From assembly GCA_963837105.1 (NCBI GenBank), contig CAWIMG010000036.1, positions 434,001-498,000 of the forward strand: a DNA stretch of 64,000 nucleotides. The letters are read 5' to 3'. The translations under genes were made by a program, and so were the position numbers. This DNA comes from UBA9676 sp963837105. GTDB taxonomy: Bacteria > Actinomycetota > Actinomycetes > Streptosporangiales > Streptosporangiaceae. The notes beneath the pieces were generated by a model. That model was not told the origin of the DNA and ran no database searches. It saw only the letters and a program-made list of their open reading frames with translations. Of the stretch, positions 33,891 through 41,614 are shown in pieces (positions within the stretch are counted from its first letter, which is position 1; each line of letters opens with the position of its first letter).

Positions 33891-34340
33891 ATGACAACCA
33901 AGGACGCCTTTACCCCCGAGGAATGGAAAGTTGTCCTGGAAGGCCCGCCGACCGCCGGCATGATCGTGATCACCGCGGCACATGGCGGGATGTTCCGCGA
34001 GACGATCGCCATGTCGAAGGCTTACGCCGAGGCGCGCGGCCAGCACGGCGAGAGCGAACTCCTGGACGAGATCGCCGCGGCGAAACCCGAGGTGGACCAC
34101 ACCAGATACCACTCCCCGGAGGAACTCAAGGACCAGGGACTCGGGCACCTGCGCGACGCGGTCGCCCTGCTTGAGAGCAAGGCGACCCCCGCGGAACTCG
34201 ACAACTACCGGCGCTTCGTCCTCACCCTGGCCGGCAAGGTCGCGGCCGCCCACAAGGAGGGCGGCCAGGCCGTGAGCCCCGCGGAGTCGGCGGCGATCCA
34301 GGAGATCACCACGGCGATCGGCGCGGCCAGCGGTGACTGA
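33891..34340 (+). CDS. Hypothetical helical protein
   Basis: A 149-residue acidic, mostly helical protein: AFTPEEWKVVLEGPPTAGMI, then ITAAHGGMFRETIAMSKAYA, VDHTRYHSPEELKDQGLGHL and ELDNYRRFVLTLAGKVAAAH. No family name comes to mind, but the pattern recurs in actinobacteria. No signal peptide is seen. ATG 33891 follows a GGGAGCG site. Its stop lies inside the first codons of the enoyl-CoA hydratase gene (8-bp overlap), so they are probably co-translated. Confidence 0.7.
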   Translation: MTTKDAFTPEEWKVVLEGPPTAGMIVITAAHGGMFRETIAMSKAYAEARGQHGESELLDEIAAAKPEVDHTRYHSPEELKDQGLGHLRDAVALLESKATPAELDNYRRFVLTLAGKVAAAHKEGGQAVSPAESAAIQEITTAIGAASGD

Positions 34341-35145
34341 CTTCGAGCTTGCCCACCAGTACGACACGGTCAACCTGCACCGGCGGGGTGCGGCCGTGAA
34401 ACTGGCACTCAACCGGCCCGAGCGGATGAACGCATGGGACCGGCAGCTGGGGCTGGACCTGCTGGCTGCCCTGACCGCTCTGGCCGGGGACACCAGCGTC
34501 CGTGCGGTGCTGGTGACCGGCGCTGGCCGCGCATTCTCCAGCGGCGCGGACCTGAAGGAGGGGCCTGTCGCCGGCCGGCGCGAGCCCAGCGACGTGTACC
34601 GGGTGCTGACCGGGCGGTACCACCCGATCATCCGCACGGTCCGGGAGATGCCCAAGCCGGTCGTGGCGGCGGTGAACGGCGCCGCGGCCGGGATCGGCCT
34701 GTCCCTGGCGCTCGCCTGCGATCTGGTCGTCGCCGCCGAGTCGGCGTACTTCCTGCTCGCGTTCGTCAACATCGGCTTGGTGCCTGACGGCGGGTCGTCG
34801 CTGCTCGTGCCCGCGCGGGTGGGGTTCGCGCGGGCGGCGCAGATGGCGATGCTGGGGGAGCGGATCGGGGCCCGCCAGGCCGTGGAGTGGGGCCTGATCA
34901 ACCAGGTCTGGCCGGACCACGAGTTTGGCACCCGCGCCGGGGAGCTCCTGGTCCGGCTCGCTGACGGCCCCACCAGGTCCTATGCGGGAACGAAACGGCA
35001 GCTCAACAGCTGGCTCTACCAGCGGATGGACGAGCAGCTCGAACTGGAGGCCCAGATCCAGCAGGAGATGGCCGGTTCGGCTGACTTCGCGGAAGGAATC
35101 GCTGCCTTCGCCGGCAAGCGCCCGCCCAGCTTCCGCGGCGAGTGA
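34333..35145 (+). CDS. Enoyl-CoA hydratase/isomerase (crotonase) family protein
   Basis: A 270-residue crotonase. LALNRPERMNAWDRQLGLDL, the first oxyanion region GRAFSSGADLKEG, KPVVAAVNGAAAGIGLSLAL with the second oxyanion Gly, ACDLVVAAESAYFLLAFVNI and VPDGGSSLLVPARVG are visible. The GLVPDGGSS stretch has Asp at the site of the second catalytic residue, as in 2-(1,2-epoxy-1,2-dihydrophenyl)acetyl-CoA isomerase (PaaG)-like members. The GTG 34333 start overlaps the upstream gene. It may feed aromatic or fatty acyl-CoA breakdown next to the catabolic island. Confidence 0.88.
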   Translation: MTDFELAHQYDTVNLHRRGAAVKLALNRPERMNAWDRQLGLDLLAALTALAGDTSVRAVLVTGAGRAFSSGADLKEGPVAGRREPSDVYRVLTGRYHPIIRTVREMPKPVVAAVNGAAAGIGLSLALACDLVVAAESAYFLLAFVNIGLVPDGGSSLLVPARVGFARAAQMAMLGERIGARQAVEWGLINQVWPDHEFGTRAGELLVRLADGPTRSYAGTKRQLNSWLYQRMDEQLELEAQIQQEMAGSADFAEGIAAFAGKRPPSFRGE

Positions 35146-35196
35146 GCGTAAGGACGGCTCTGAGCCAGGGCTCCTCTATCGAGGTGGGCAGCGGAT

Positions 35197-36426
35197 ATGG
35201 CCCGCACGTGTGATGTTGCCATCGTTGGCGGGGGCGTCGGCGGCCTGACGCTTGCGGCCAGCCTGCGGCAGCAGTCGGTATCGGTACAGGTCTTCGAGCA
35301 GGACACCGAACTACGCGAAATCGGGGCCGGGATAGCCATCGGCGGCAATGCCACCCGCCTGCTGCAGCGGCTGGGCATCGATCTGGCGCGGGTTGCGAAT
35401 GTGCCGCCAGCGCTTGAGTTCCGTTGCTGGCGCGATGGGAGGCTGCTGTGGTCCCACCCGATGGGGGAGTGGTACCGGCAGGAGGTGGGCGCGCCATTTC
35501 TCACGCTCCATCGCGCCACACTTCAGCGCCTGCTTGCCAGCGCGGTGCCCGCGGAATGTCTCAGGCTGACTCATCGGCTCCTTGACCTGTCCGACGAGCC
35601 CGCTGGCGTGCGTCTGCGTTTCGAGCAGGGCGACGACGTGGTGGCGAGTGTCGTCGCTGGCGTTGACGGCGTGCAATCGGCGGTGCGGCGGTACGTCTGC
35701 GGGGACATTTCGCCCGTCCCCTCGGGCGAAATCGGGTTCCGTGGCGTCATCCCGGCCGCGAAGGCGAAGGGTCTGCCTGATTCCGCCGCGTTCCACATCT
35801 GGTGTGGCCCCGGTACTCACCTGGTCTGCTACGGGCTCGATGGGGGCACGCTGGTGAACCTGCTCGCCGTGTACACCCCGGACCGGCTCCCGGAGTGGGT
35901 CACGTTCTCACCCCGGGCACCGGCTGAAAGGGACCAGGCGCTCAGTATTTTCGCGGGGTACTCCTGGGACCGCCGCATTCTCGATCTGGTGCGGAATATC
36001 GAGGGGGACATGAATTTCTGGGCTCTTGCCGGCCTGCCCCGGCTGCCCAGCTGGAGCCGCGGCCGGGCGGTGCTCCTTGGTGACGCAGCGCACGCGCCCC
36101 TCCCGCACCAGGGACAGGGCGCGGCCATGGCAATCGAAGATGCCTACGCCCTGGGCGCGCTGCTGGCCACCGGCGGGCTGGCCAGTTACGGCGCGGCGTT
36201 TGCCGCCTTCGAGAATCTGCGCCGCCGCCGGGCCCGGCTGGTCCAGGCCTATTCACGAGCCGCCGGACGGGCCTTTGAGTTCCGCGGCGGCGCAGCCGTG
36301 CGGCGGGACGCGAGCTGGCCGTCGCTGCCACAGCGCATTGGCTGGATTCACCGGTACCGGGCGGAGGAGGTCGTGGCCGCCGCCCTGCGCCGGCCTCCTC
36401 TTGACGGCCGGTCGCGCCGGTCCTAG
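35197..36426 (+). CDS. FAD-dependent aromatic monooxygenase (salicylate/hydroxybenzoate hydroxylase-like)
   Basis: A 409-residue group A flavoprotein. The N-terminal GxGxxG motif AIVGGGVGGLTLAASLRQQ and IGAGIAIGGNATRLLQRLG lead to the DG motif VAGVDGVQSAVRRYV and the second FAD motif AVLLGDAAHAPLPHQGQGAA. Such enzymes hydroxylate phenolic rings with NAD(P)H and O2. It stands just upstream of the P450 operon, separated from it by the first copy of the 18-bp operator, so it may supply a ring-hydroxylation step but need not share that promoter. Confidence 0.9.
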   Translation: MARTCDVAIVGGGVGGLTLAASLRQQSVSVQVFEQDTELREIGAGIAIGGNATRLLQRLGIDLARVANVPPALEFRCWRDGRLLWSHPMGEWYRQEVGAPFLTLHRATLQRLLASAVPAECLRLTHRLLDLSDEPAGVRLRFEQGDDVVASVVAGVDGVQSAVRRYVCGDISPVPSGEIGFRGVIPAAKAKGLPDSAAFHIWCGPGTHLVCYGLDGGTLVNLLAVYTPDRLPEWVTFSPRAPAERDQALSIFAGYSWDRRILDLVRNIEGDMNFWALAGLPRLPSWSRGRAVLLGDAAHAPLPHQGQGAAMAIEDAYALGALLATGGLASYGAAFAAFENLRRRRARLVQAYSRAAGRAFEFRGGAAVRRDASWPSLPQRIGWIHRYRAEEVVAAALRRPPLDGRSRRS

Positions 36427-36430
36427 CCTG

Positions 36431-36448
36431 TCGTTTGGTCCCAAACGA
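36431..36448. promoter_or_regulatory. Operator copy 1: TCGTTTGGTCCCAAACGA
   Basis: A perfect inverted repeat with a 2-bp centre, 29 bp upstream of the P450 start. The same sequence with centre TA recurs at 43817-43834 ahead of the aldehyde dehydrogenase. Imperfect copies lie at 42952-42969 and 47191-47208. The MarR regulator encoded at 43172-43750 is the likely binder. Confidence 0.75.
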
Positions 36449-36477
36449 TCAGTGCCATCCTCCGTCCAGGGAGCGCC

Positions 36478-37743
36478 ATGAAGCCGAATCCTGTCCCGCT
36501 GTCCGATGTGAACCTGGCTGACCTGGACGTTTTCGAGCGCAACGAGGCATGGGGGATGTTCGACACGCTGCGCGAGCAGGCCCCGGTGCACTGGACCCCG
36601 GAAACGGGCGGGAACAAGGGCTTCTGGGCGATCACCCGGTTCGAGGACATCGAGCGGATCGACAAGGACCCGGAGACCTTCACCTCGGTCAAGTTCACGA
36701 ACCTGGAGGAGCCGCCGGAGGAGTACCAGGATCTGCGCCGGTCGATGCTGGAGACCGACGGCCCGCGTCACCTGGCGCTGCGCAAGCTGCTGCTGCGCGA
36801 CTTCAGCATCGCCCCGCTCCGCCGGTACGAGGACTTCCTGCGCGACCTCGCCCGCGTGACGGTCGAGACGGCGCTGGGCAGCGGCACCAACGGCATCGAC
36901 TTTGTCAACTCGATCGCCGCGGACTTCCCGATCAACGTGCTGGCCCGGCTGCTCGCGGTGCCGGACGGGAAAATCCCGCAGCTGATCTCCTGGGGTAACG
37001 AGATCGTGGGCGCGACCGATCCCGAGTACGCCCGGGTCCTGATCGACAGCCCGGAGGCAGAGCGGTACAAGCACCTCCCGTTCCGCTCACCGGCCTCGCA
37101 GGAGATCTTCGAGTACGGCCGCAAGCTGGCAGCCGAGCGGCGCGGCGGCGACGGCGACGACCTGGTCAGCAAGCTGATCAACCGGATCCCGGAGGACGGT
37201 GTCCCGCTCACCGACAGCGACTTCGACAACTACTTCCTGCTGCTGGTGGTGGCCGGCAACGAGACCACCCGGCAGGCCATCAGCCACGCGATGAAGGCCC
37301 TGATCGACAACCCCGACCAGCTCGCCTACCTGCGCGACAACCCGGACAAGTCCCAGATCGCGGTCGAGGAACTGATCCGCTGGGCGTCCCCGGTCTACCA
37401 CTTCCGGCGGACCGCCACCCGCGATGTCGAACTGCACGGCCAGCAGATCAGGGCGGGCGACAAGGTCGTCATCTGGTTCGCCTCAGGCAACCGGGATGCG
37501 GGCCACTTCACCGACCCGTACCGCCTCGACCTGACCCGGTTCCCGAACGATCACATGTCGTTCGGGAAGGGCCCGCACTCCTGCCTGGGGTCGAACCTGG
37601 CCCGGATGGAGGTGCGGATCATGTTCGAGACGCTGCTGCCGCGCCTCGCCTCGATCGAGCAGGCCGGGGACATCGTCCGGGTGCGCAGCAACTTCGTGAA
37701 CGGCATCAAGCGCTTCCCGGTTCGCCTCACCGCCCGCGACTAG
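36478..37743 (+). CDS. Cytochrome P450
   Basis: A 421-residue soluble bacterial P450. The I-helix oxygen-activation motif AGNETT is at about residues 259-264, ExxR (EELIR) at 298-301, and the heme loop FGKGPHSCLG has its Cys ligand at about 369. The N-terminal half has LETDGPRHLALRKLLLRDFS (substrate/heme-propionate region). It hydroxylates or O-demethylates an organic substrate using electrons from a partner. It is the first gene of a five-gene operon, and a reductase with its own 2Fe-2S domain follows 10 bp later, the probable electron donor. The operator lies 29 bp upstream. Confidence 0.95.
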   Translation: MKPNPVPLSDVNLADLDVFERNEAWGMFDTLREQAPVHWTPETGGNKGFWAITRFEDIERIDKDPETFTSVKFTNLEEPPEEYQDLRRSMLETDGPRHLALRKLLLRDFSIAPLRRYEDFLRDLARVTVETALGSGTNGIDFVNSIAADFPINVLARLLAVPDGKIPQLISWGNEIVGATDPEYARVLIDSPEAERYKHLPFRSPASQEIFEYGRKLAAERRGGDGDDLVSKLINRIPEDGVPLTDSDFDNYFLLLVVAGNETTRQAISHAMKALIDNPDQLAYLRDNPDKSQIAVEELIRWASPVYHFRRTATRDVELHGQQIRAGDKVVIWFASGNRDAGHFTDPYRLDLTRFPNDHMSFGKGPHSCLGSNLARMEVRIMFETLLPRLASIEQAGDIVRVRSNFVNGIKRFPVRLTARD

Positions 37744-37753
37744 GCCGGCGCCG

Positions 37754-38722
37754 ATGACGCTGGCCCAGACCACGGTCCGCGAGCACGAGGGGGACCTGGT
37801 CGTCACCGAGGCCGAGCACGTCGCGCAGGACGTGGTCGCCCTCACGCTGCGCGACCCCGGCGGTGCCACGCTGCCCGCCTGGACCCCCGGCGCACATGTG
37901 GATCTGCTGCTGGCGCCGGAACTGATCCGCCAGTACTCGCTCTGCTCCAGCCCGTCCGACAGTCACACCATCCGGATCGGGGTGCTCCGCGAGCGCGACG
38001 GCCGGGGCGGGTCCGCGTTCGTCCACGACCGGCTGACCGTCGGCGCCACGGTCCGGGTCCGCGGCCCGCGCAACCATTTCCCGCTGGCCGGCGCCCCGGC
38101 GTACCTGTTCATCGCGGGCGGCATCGGGATCACCCCGCTGCTGCCGATGCTGGCCGAGGCGGACGCCGCGGGGGCGGACTGGGAACTGTGGTACTGCGGC
38201 CGGTCGCGCGCGACCATGAGCTTCACCGGCGAGCTGGCACGCTACGGGGACCGCGCCCACCTGGTCCCGAAGGACGAGCAGGGACGGCTGGATCTGGCCA
38301 GCGTGCTCGGTGCGCCGCGGGCGGACACGCTGGTCTACTGCTGCGGGCCGGAGCGCCTGCTGGCCGATGCCGAGCAGCACTGCGCCGGCTGGCCGGCCGG
38401 CGCCCTGCATCTGGAACGCTTCGCCGCGCGGGCCGTCCAGGCCCCGCTGAGCGAGCGGGAGTTCGAGCTGGTCCTGGCCAGGACCGGCATCACGCTGACC
38501 GTACCGGCAGGCCGCTCGGTCTTCGACGTCGTGCAGGACGCGGGTGTGAGCGTGCTCGGTTCCTGTCATGAGGGCATCTGCGGCACCTGCGAGCAGGTGG
38601 TGCTGGAGGGCGAGGTGGATCACCGGGATTCCGTGCTCAGCGCCGAGGAGCAGGCGGCCAGCGAGACGATGATGATCTGCGTGTCCCGCTGCCCGTCCGG
38701 CCGGCTCACCCTGGATCTGTGA
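37754..38722 (+). CDS. VanB/phthalate-dioxygenase-reductase-like flavin and 2Fe-2S reductase
   Basis: A 322-residue protein in the order flavin domain, NAD domain, plant-type ferredoxin. The flavin site is RQYSLCSSPSD (about residue 56). The NAD site is YLFIAGGIGITPLLPML with WELWYCGRSR. The C-terminal cluster is GSCHEGICGTCEQVVLEGEV (C-x4-C-x2-C) with the fourth Cys in MMICVSRC. This architecture passes electrons from NAD(P)H to Rieske oxygenases such as vanillate demethylase. Here it lies between a P450 and a Rieske-like protein with altered ligands, so it may serve the P450. Confidence 0.93.
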   Translation: MTLAQTTVREHEGDLVVTEAEHVAQDVVALTLRDPGGATLPAWTPGAHVDLLLAPELIRQYSLCSSPSDSHTIRIGVLRERDGRGGSAFVHDRLTVGATVRVRGPRNHFPLAGAPAYLFIAGGIGITPLLPMLAEADAAGADWELWYCGRSRATMSFTGELARYGDRAHLVPKDEQGRLDLASVLGAPRADTLVYCCGPERLLADAEQHCAGWPAGALHLERFAARAVQAPLSEREFELVLARTGITLTVPAGRSVFDVVQDAGVSVLGSCHEGICGTCEQVVLEGEVDHRDSVLSAEEQAASETMMICVSRCPSGRLTLDL

Positions 38723-38738
38723 GGAGGGAACCCCGGCG

Positions 38739-39812
38739 ATGACATCCGCACGTTCCGGCCGCGGTGCTCTGGCCGCGATGCCGGTGAACTGCTGGTACGC
38801 GGTCGCGCCGGTGGCCGCGGTCAGCCCGGGCCCGGTGCCAGTGCGCGCCGTGGGCCGCCCGGTGGTGCTGTTCCGCACGCAGGGCGGCACGCTCGCGGCA
38901 CTGGAGGACCGGTGCGCGCACCGGGCGTTCCCGCTCAGCGCCGGCCGGCTGGAAGGTGAGGAGATCCGCTGCGGGCTCTGCGGGTTCAGCTACGACGCGG
39001 CCGGGAGGTGCGTCAGCGTGCCGACCCAGCCCCGCGTTCCGCTGGGCGCCTCGGTGCCCGCGTTCGGTGTCCGCGAGTCGGACGGCCTGATCTGGATCTG
39101 GCTGGGTGAGCCCGGCCGGGCGGCCCTGCACCGGGTCCCGGACCTGCCCTGGCTGGCCGGCCCGGGCTGGGCGACCGTCGGCGGGGACGAGCACGTCGAG
39201 GCCGGCTTCCTGCTGCTGCACGAGAACTTCGCCGACGTCACCCAGGTGCCATTCGTCGCCCCGGACATGGCCCCGGCCGTGCTGGGCACCCGGCCGCCGC
39301 CGCTGCGGGTGACGGTGAGCGAGACCACCGTCGCGCTGCGCCGGGAATACCCGCCCGGGCCGCTGCCCCCCTGGCAGGCGGAGATGCTCGGCCACCCGGC
39401 CGCCGAGCCGCTCGCCCACGTGCAGGAGGGCTTCTTCCTCTCGCCCGCGGTGTGGGTCAACTACTGGGACGTGGGGTCGCTGGGCGGGGAGTGGTTCCGG
39501 CTCCGGTTCACCCATCTCGTCACGCCGGTGACGGAGACGTCGAGCACCGTGCTGTGGCGGGTGAGCCGGGACTTCGCGGTCGGCGACCAGGCCGCGACCG
39601 GCCGGCTCGCCGCGATGTTCAGCGAGTACTACGCCCGGGTACTGGCAGCCATGCGGACAGCCCAGCGGGTGCTGGACCGCGACGGTCCGGGTGCCGAGGT
39701 GAACGTCAGCGCCGACGTGGCCGCAATCAAAGTCCGCGAGATCGTGCACGCGATGCTCGCCGAGGAACGCCCGGCCGGCACCCGCCCGCCAACGAGGAGT
39801 GACCGTGCCTGA
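38739..39812 (+). CDS. Rieske oxygenase-like protein with altered metal ligands
   Basis: A 357-residue protein with a VanA-like fold. The N-terminal Rieske region keeps Cys59-x-His61 (EDRCAHRAFPLSAGR) but has Cys78-x2-Cys81 (RCGLCGFSYD) where the second pair is normally Cys-x2-His. The catalytic region reads ENFADVTQVPFVAPDM. Asp166 is kept, but the two iron-binding His positions are Gln169 and Ala174. The mononuclear iron site therefore appears absent, and the cluster would be 3Cys-1His if formed. It may be an electron carrier, a non-oxygenase or a lyase-like descendant. The stop overlaps the next start. Confidence 0.85.
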   Translation: MTSARSGRGALAAMPVNCWYAVAPVAAVSPGPVPVRAVGRPVVLFRTQGGTLAALEDRCAHRAFPLSAGRLEGEEIRCGLCGFSYDAAGRCVSVPTQPRVPLGASVPAFGVRESDGLIWIWLGEPGRAALHRVPDLPWLAGPGWATVGGDEHVEAGFLLLHENFADVTQVPFVAPDMAPAVLGTRPPPLRVTVSETTVALRREYPPGPLPPWQAEMLGHPAAEPLAHVQEGFFLSPAVWVNYWDVGSLGGEWFRLRFTHLVTPVTETSSTVLWRVSRDFAVGDQAATGRLAAMFSEYYARVLAAMRTAQRVLDRDGPGAEVNVSADVAAIKVREIVHAMLAEERPAGTRPPTRSDRA

Positions 39813-40605
39813 GTTCCATGGCTTCGCCCCGCCCTACACCACCACCGGCCGCAGCGCGCTGATCCCGAGCCCGCCCTGGTACTACAGCGGTGACCTGCTC
39901 ACCGTCGAATACCGCACCAGCCCGGAGCGGGTCCGTGCCCTCCTGCCGGACGACCTGGACCTGGCCGGGGAGGATCCGGGTGCGGTGGCGTTCATCTGGG
40001 CGGACTGGCAGTCATGCTCGGCCGGTGGCGAGGAACTTCTCGATCCTGCCCGGTCCCAGTACAAGGAGACGTTCGCGGTCGTCCGCTGCCGCTATCAGGG
40101 GGTGACCTACTCCCGCTGTGTGCTGATCTGGGTCACCACCGACTTCGCGATCGCCCGCGGGCTGCATCAGGGGTACCCGAAGAAGCTCGGCTCCATCCAC
40201 CAGACCCGGCCGATGCCCTACGGCCGGGGTGCGCCGCGGATCGAGCCGGGCGGCCGGTTCGGCGCGACGCTGGCCGCCTATGATCACCGGCTCGCCCAGG
40301 CGGTGATCACGATCACCGGGCCGAGCGAGAGCAACGGCTTCGTCAACGCGCTGCCGATGCTGCACCACCGGCAGGTGCGGCCGATCGAGCGCGGCGCCGG
40401 CGGCTGGTCCCTGGATCAGGTTGTCACCATGAGCGGGGCCGGCTTCGAGCGCGGCCAGGCATGGCAGGCGCAAGCGGCGCTGGAACTGTTCGACTCGCCG
40501 TGGGACGAACTGGCCTCCGCGCTGCCCGTGCACGAGGTCATCAGCGGCTACTACTGCCAGGTCGGCACATCCTGGGATGGCGGGACCACGCTGGCCAGCC
40601 GCTGA
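39805..40605 (+). CDS. Acetoacetate decarboxylase-family protein
   Basis: A 266-residue protein with the ADC fold: PPWYYSGDLLTVEYRTSPER, QYKETFAVVRCRYQGVTYSR and GLHQGYPKKLGSIHQTRPMP. The last segment holds the Lys position that forms the Schiff base in true decarboxylases. ADC-like proteins also act as hydratases or lyases on keto acids from secondary metabolism and ring cleavage. GTG 39805 has GAGGAG at good spacing (GTG 39799 is also in frame). It overlaps the Rieske-like gene by 8 bases. Confidence 0.88.
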   Translation: MPEFHGFAPPYTTTGRSALIPSPPWYYSGDLLTVEYRTSPERVRALLPDDLDLAGEDPGAVAFIWADWQSCSAGGEELLDPARSQYKETFAVVRCRYQGVTYSRCVLIWVTTDFAIARGLHQGYPKKLGSIHQTRPMPYGRGAPRIEPGGRFGATLAAYDHRLAQAVITITGPSESNGFVNALPMLHHRQVRPIERGAGGWSLDQVVTMSGAGFERGQAWQAQAALELFDSPWDELASALPVHEVISGYYCQVGTSWDGGTTLASR

Positions 40606-40642
40606 CCCGCTGGCCGCGGCCGGTGACCTGGAGGTGACGCCC

Positions 40643-41614
40643 TTGGCCGGCAGGCCGGTGCGGCTGCTCATGGTGCTCAGCGAGAATCACGCCATCGTCC
40701 CGCCCCGCGACCTGGGCGGCCTGGTGGACCTGGCGGTGCAGGCGGAGACGGCCGGGGTGGACGGCGTCATGGTCAGCGAGCACATCGTGCTGGGCCGCGA
40801 CGCCGCGGCCGGGGGTGAGATGGCGAACCCGCGCGACTACGCCGCACCCGGGAACCAGCCGCCGTCCACCGCGTGGCCAAGCTCACTGGTGCTGCTCTCG
40901 GCCATCGCCCAGGCGACGGCCACGCTGCGCCTGGTCGCGGGCGCCATCATCGCGCCGCTGCGCCATCCGCTGCTGCTGGCCAAGGAACTGGGCACGCTCG
41001 ACCTGCTCTCGCACGGCCGCCTGGTGGTGCTGCCGACCGTCTCCTGGTCCCGCGATGAGTACGCGGCGCTGGGTGTCCCGTTCGCCGAGCGGGGCCGGAT
41101 TCTGGACGAGCAGCTGGCGGTGCTGGCCCGGGCCTGGGGGCCGTATCCGGCCAGTCACGCCGGGCCACGGTTCCCGTTCACCGACGTTTGGCTGGAGCCG
41201 GGTGCCGCGGGGCCGTCCGGCCCGCCGCTGTGGTTCGGTGGCGTGGGCATGCACCGGCCGCTCGCCCGCCGGATCGCCCGGTATGGCAGCGGGCTCAACC
41301 CGTTCGGCCCGCTCACCGACGCCGACCTGGCGATGCTGGCGGCGGTGATGCGCGAGCACGGCCGCGAGCTGTCCGAACTCGAACTGGTGGGCGGCATCCG
41401 GGGCCGGTTCACCGGGCCGGGCGGCCTCGCGGACCTGGACGAGGCGCTGGCAGATCTGCCGCGCCAGCTGGCCCAGGGGTTCACCACCATCTGCTTCAAG
41501 CCCGCGATGTTCGCCGGCTCCGCCGCCGAGGTCAGCGCGCTCTGCCGTGAGCTGGTGGCCAGGGTCGCCGTGCTCACAGGTGGTAGGCGTACTCCCGGAA
41601 CTCCCAGTCCGTGA
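40643..41614 (+). CDS. LLM-class (luciferase-like) F420 or FMN-dependent oxidoreductase
   Basis: A 323-residue TIM-barrel protein. VRLLMVLSENHAIVPPRDLG, AETAGVDGVMVSEHIVLGRD, TATLRLVAGAIIAPLRHPLL, AKELGTLDLLSHGRLVVLPT and PPLWFGGVGMHRPLARRIAR follow the F420-dependent LLM subclass. The TTG at 40643 has GGAGG at ideal spacing and is chosen over the in-frame start at 40577, which would overlap the preceding gene. It is last in the P450 operon. The 3' end overlaps the convergent ligase gene by 41 bp. Confidence 0.9.
   Translation: MAGRPVRLLMVLSENHAIVPPRDLGGLVDLAVQAETAGVDGVMVSEHIVLGRDAAAGGEMANPRDYAAPGNQPPSTAWPSSLVLLSAIAQATATLRLVAGAIIAPLRHPLLLAKELGTLDLLSHGRLVVLPTVSWSRDEYAALGVPFAERGRILDEQLAVLARAWGPYPASHAGPRFPFTDVWLEPGAAGPSGPPLWFGGVGMHRPLARRIARYGSGLNPFGPLTDADLAMLAAVMREHGRELSELELVGGIRGRFTGPGGLADLDEALADLPRQLAQGFTTICFKPAMFAGSAAEVSALCRELVARVAVLTGGRRTPGTPSP

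Noticed and set aside
32802..34973. A 723-codon open frame on the minus strand
   Set aside because: It lies antisense to the PRC-barrel, thioesterase, hypothetical and crotonase genes, is rich in Arg/Pro/Ser and has no domain. It is an artefact of high-GC codon bias.
34333..35145. Assigning the crotonase as PaaG
   Set aside because: No other phenylacetyl-CoA genes (paaABCDE, paaK) are near, so only the family can be named.
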